NCBI GenBank assembly: GCA_003263775.1
Contig: JYJJ01000079.1
Coordinates: forward strand, 248,001-312,000
Direction of reading: 5' to 3'
Length of the DNA: 64,000 bases
DNA from: Vibrio maritimus
GTDB taxonomy: Bacteria; Pseudomonadota; Gammaproteobacteria; Enterobacterales; Vibrionaceae
A model generated the notes under the pieces. It searched no databases. It worked only from the letters and a program-made list of their open reading frames with translations, and was not told where the DNA came from. Positions within the stretch are counted from its first letter, which is position 1. Each line of letters begins with the position of its first letter. The position numbers were made by a program, and so were the translations under genes. This document shows, piece after piece, positions 63,183 to 64,000 of this stretch.

Positions 63183-63224
63183 GAGCAGCCCTCGTCTTCG
63201 CAAGCAATTCGAAATCTTGTTTGA
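63150..63224 (+). CDS. Possible leader peptide overlapping sgrR (24 aa)
   Basis: AGAGGA lies six bases before an ATG that opens a 24-codon frame (MAKALMEFPLYEQPSSSQAI...) in a different frame from sgrR and stops 44 bases inside it. This is a much better ribosome-binding site than that of sgrR itself, which is preceded by a pyrimidine tract. Translation of the leader would open the hairpin and could couple to sgrR. It is not similar to the SgrT peptide of enteric bacteria. Confidence 0.4.
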   Translation: MAKALMEFPLYEQPSSSQAIRNLV

Positions 63225-64000
63225 ACATTTCTCTGGTGAAAATGCTGATACTCAGCTTGATGACGTCACTGGTATTTTGTTTTGCACCCGTCGTAATGCT
63301 CGAATTGTCTTAAACAAACTGGAAGAAGAGGGGTGGATCGAGTGGCATCCTGCTGCGGGGCGCGGCAAACTCTCAAAACTGATTTTTAAACAAAATCGTA
63401 ACGATGTGAGTGAAACTCTGGCGCGTCGTTATTTGGAAGAAGGCCGCATTGGTCACGCGCTCAACGTACTTGATAAAGATGCGAATCGTTTATCAAGCGT
63501 GATCCAAAGTTATTTGGGGGTCTCTCAAGCGGATGGTAAGCAGGTCATTCGTTTGCCGTACTATCGTCCGTTATCCATGCTTAACCCGAAAAAACCGATG
63601 CGTCGCTCAGAAATTCACATTGCACGCCAGGTATTTAGCGGCCTTACCAAGTTTGATGAAAACGATGAACTCCAGCCAGACCTTGCGCACCATTGGCAGC
63701 AAGTCAGTGAGACTGAGTGGCGATTCTACATTCGTCCGGGTGTGCGGTTTCATAATGGGGAATTACTTAAGCTCGAACATATTATTAGCAGTATTGAGTC
63801 CCTTAAATCCGCCAATTTGTTTCAGCACTTAAGCCAGGTAGTGTCACCTTCACCTTGGGTGATCGATGTGAGTTTCACTCAGCCAGATCATCGTGCCCCC
63901 AGTTGTTTGCAGAGAATATGGCGAAGATTTTGCCGCCAGAGTCAATGCGAGGGGATGACTTCGACCGATACCCAATCGGTACTGGTCCTTATTCCGTGAC
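63181..64000 (+). CDS. sgrR: SgrR-like transcriptional regulator, N-terminal part (frameshifted, cut by window edge)
   Basis: An N-terminal winged helix-turn-helix (MSSPRLRKQFEILFEHFSGENADTQLDDVTGILFCTRRNARIVLNKLEEEGWIEWHPAAGRGKLSKLIF) is joined to a solute-binding-protein-like domain (YYRPLSMLNPKKPMRRSEIHIARQVFSGLTKFDENDELQPDLAHHWQQVSETEWRFYIRPGVRFHNGE). Both align with E. coli SgrR, which responds to sugar-phosphate stress. The frame is lost near 63890-63905; one base restored reads LFAENMAKILPPESMRGDDFDRYPIGTGPYSV to the window edge. The start has no ribosome-binding site of its own. Confidence 0.85.

Noticed and set aside
1097..63905. Programmed frameshifting as the cause of the split genes
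   Set aside because: No slippery heptamers with downstream structure at the break points, and the affected genes are not known to use recoding.
1..64000. IS elements, CRISPR arrays, integron attC sites, tRNA or rRNA genes
   Set aside because: Looked for transposase frames, spaced direct repeats and RNA signatures on both strands and found none I could support.

Overview
The window looks like a Vibrio (or close Vibrionaceae) chromosome. It carries a FadL/VolA pair, a DUF3389 protein, a DUF6279 lipoprotein, a Zur-box-controlled ShyB/MepM-type endopeptidase, Gsk and Fhs. It has moderate GC, dense rho-independent terminators of the GC-stem/T-run type, and many short convergent or divergent transcription units. 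I see no rRNA, tRNA, insertion sequence, prophage, integron or CRISPR array. From memory, guaC and volA/fadL lie on chromosome II in V. cholerae, so a secondary-chromosome origin is plausible but not proven.

Layout. 1-9.8 kb: an edge-truncated unknown gene, a GNAT enzyme, an ADP-ribosylglycohydrolase, O-acetylhomoserine sulfhydrylase, an OmpA porin, a LysR regulator, a glycine-zipper protein, a di-haem cytochrome c peroxidase behind a perfect FNR box, a PTPS-family protein, and a DUF6279 lipoprotein followed by two tiny membrane proteins. 9.9-13.1 kb: the NAD(P)HX repair enzyme and guaC, the latter behind an unusual twin-hairpin leader. 13.1-19.3 kb is the most accessory-looking part: a metzincin-like anchored protease, a Q-rich putative effector with a neighbouring small acidic protein, a large S51 (cyanophycinase-like) lipoprotein, and two related mini-genes on opposite strands. 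19.4-28.5 kb: an isoaspartyl-dipeptidase-like amidohydrolase with a YfcC-type transporter, a SnoaL-like secreted protein, an SCP/CAP protein, a LacI regulator with its operator, a porin, an XRE regulator and an aldo/keto reductase. 28.6-36 kb: Zur-box endopeptidase, PHP phosphatase, zinc-ribbon/nitrilase pair, DUF3297 protein, and two divergent arylsulfatase paralogues. 36-45.7 kb: HelD, LysR, a radical SAM protein, an SDR, a chemoreceptor, a HAD phosphatase, FKBP and DsbA-like envelope proteins, and an OmpA-like lipoprotein. 45.8-57.4 kb: fhs with a PurR-like box, gsk, a diguanylate cyclase, CreA, a YieH-like phosphatase, a chemoreceptor, a TyrP-type permease with a perfect TyrR box, an EEP-family enzyme and PhnA. 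57.6-64 kb: the fadL-volA operon behind a FadR-like box, an M48 lipoprotein protease, a hotdog thioesterase with DUF3389, and sgrR running off the window.

Sequence quality. Seventeen otherwise intact genes, including housekeeping ones (fhs, gsk, metY-type, nnrD/E), carry 19 single-position frameshifts. Eighteen of them are a net loss of one base, often in a short homopolymer. This pattern points to deletion-biased sequencing or assembly error rather than real gene decay, so I annotate each such gene over its full restored span and give the indel position.

Regulatory reading. Several promoters carry recognisable sites that agree with the gene behind them: FNR with ccp, Zur with the M23 endopeptidase, PurR with fhs, TyrR with an aromatic amino acid permease, FadR with fadL-volA, and a LacI-type palindrome with its own regulator. 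The best candidates for something undescribed are the guaC twin hairpins, a leader ORF whose ribosome-binding site is sequestered by the sgrR upstream tract, the Q-rich effector-like locus, and the mini-gene pair.
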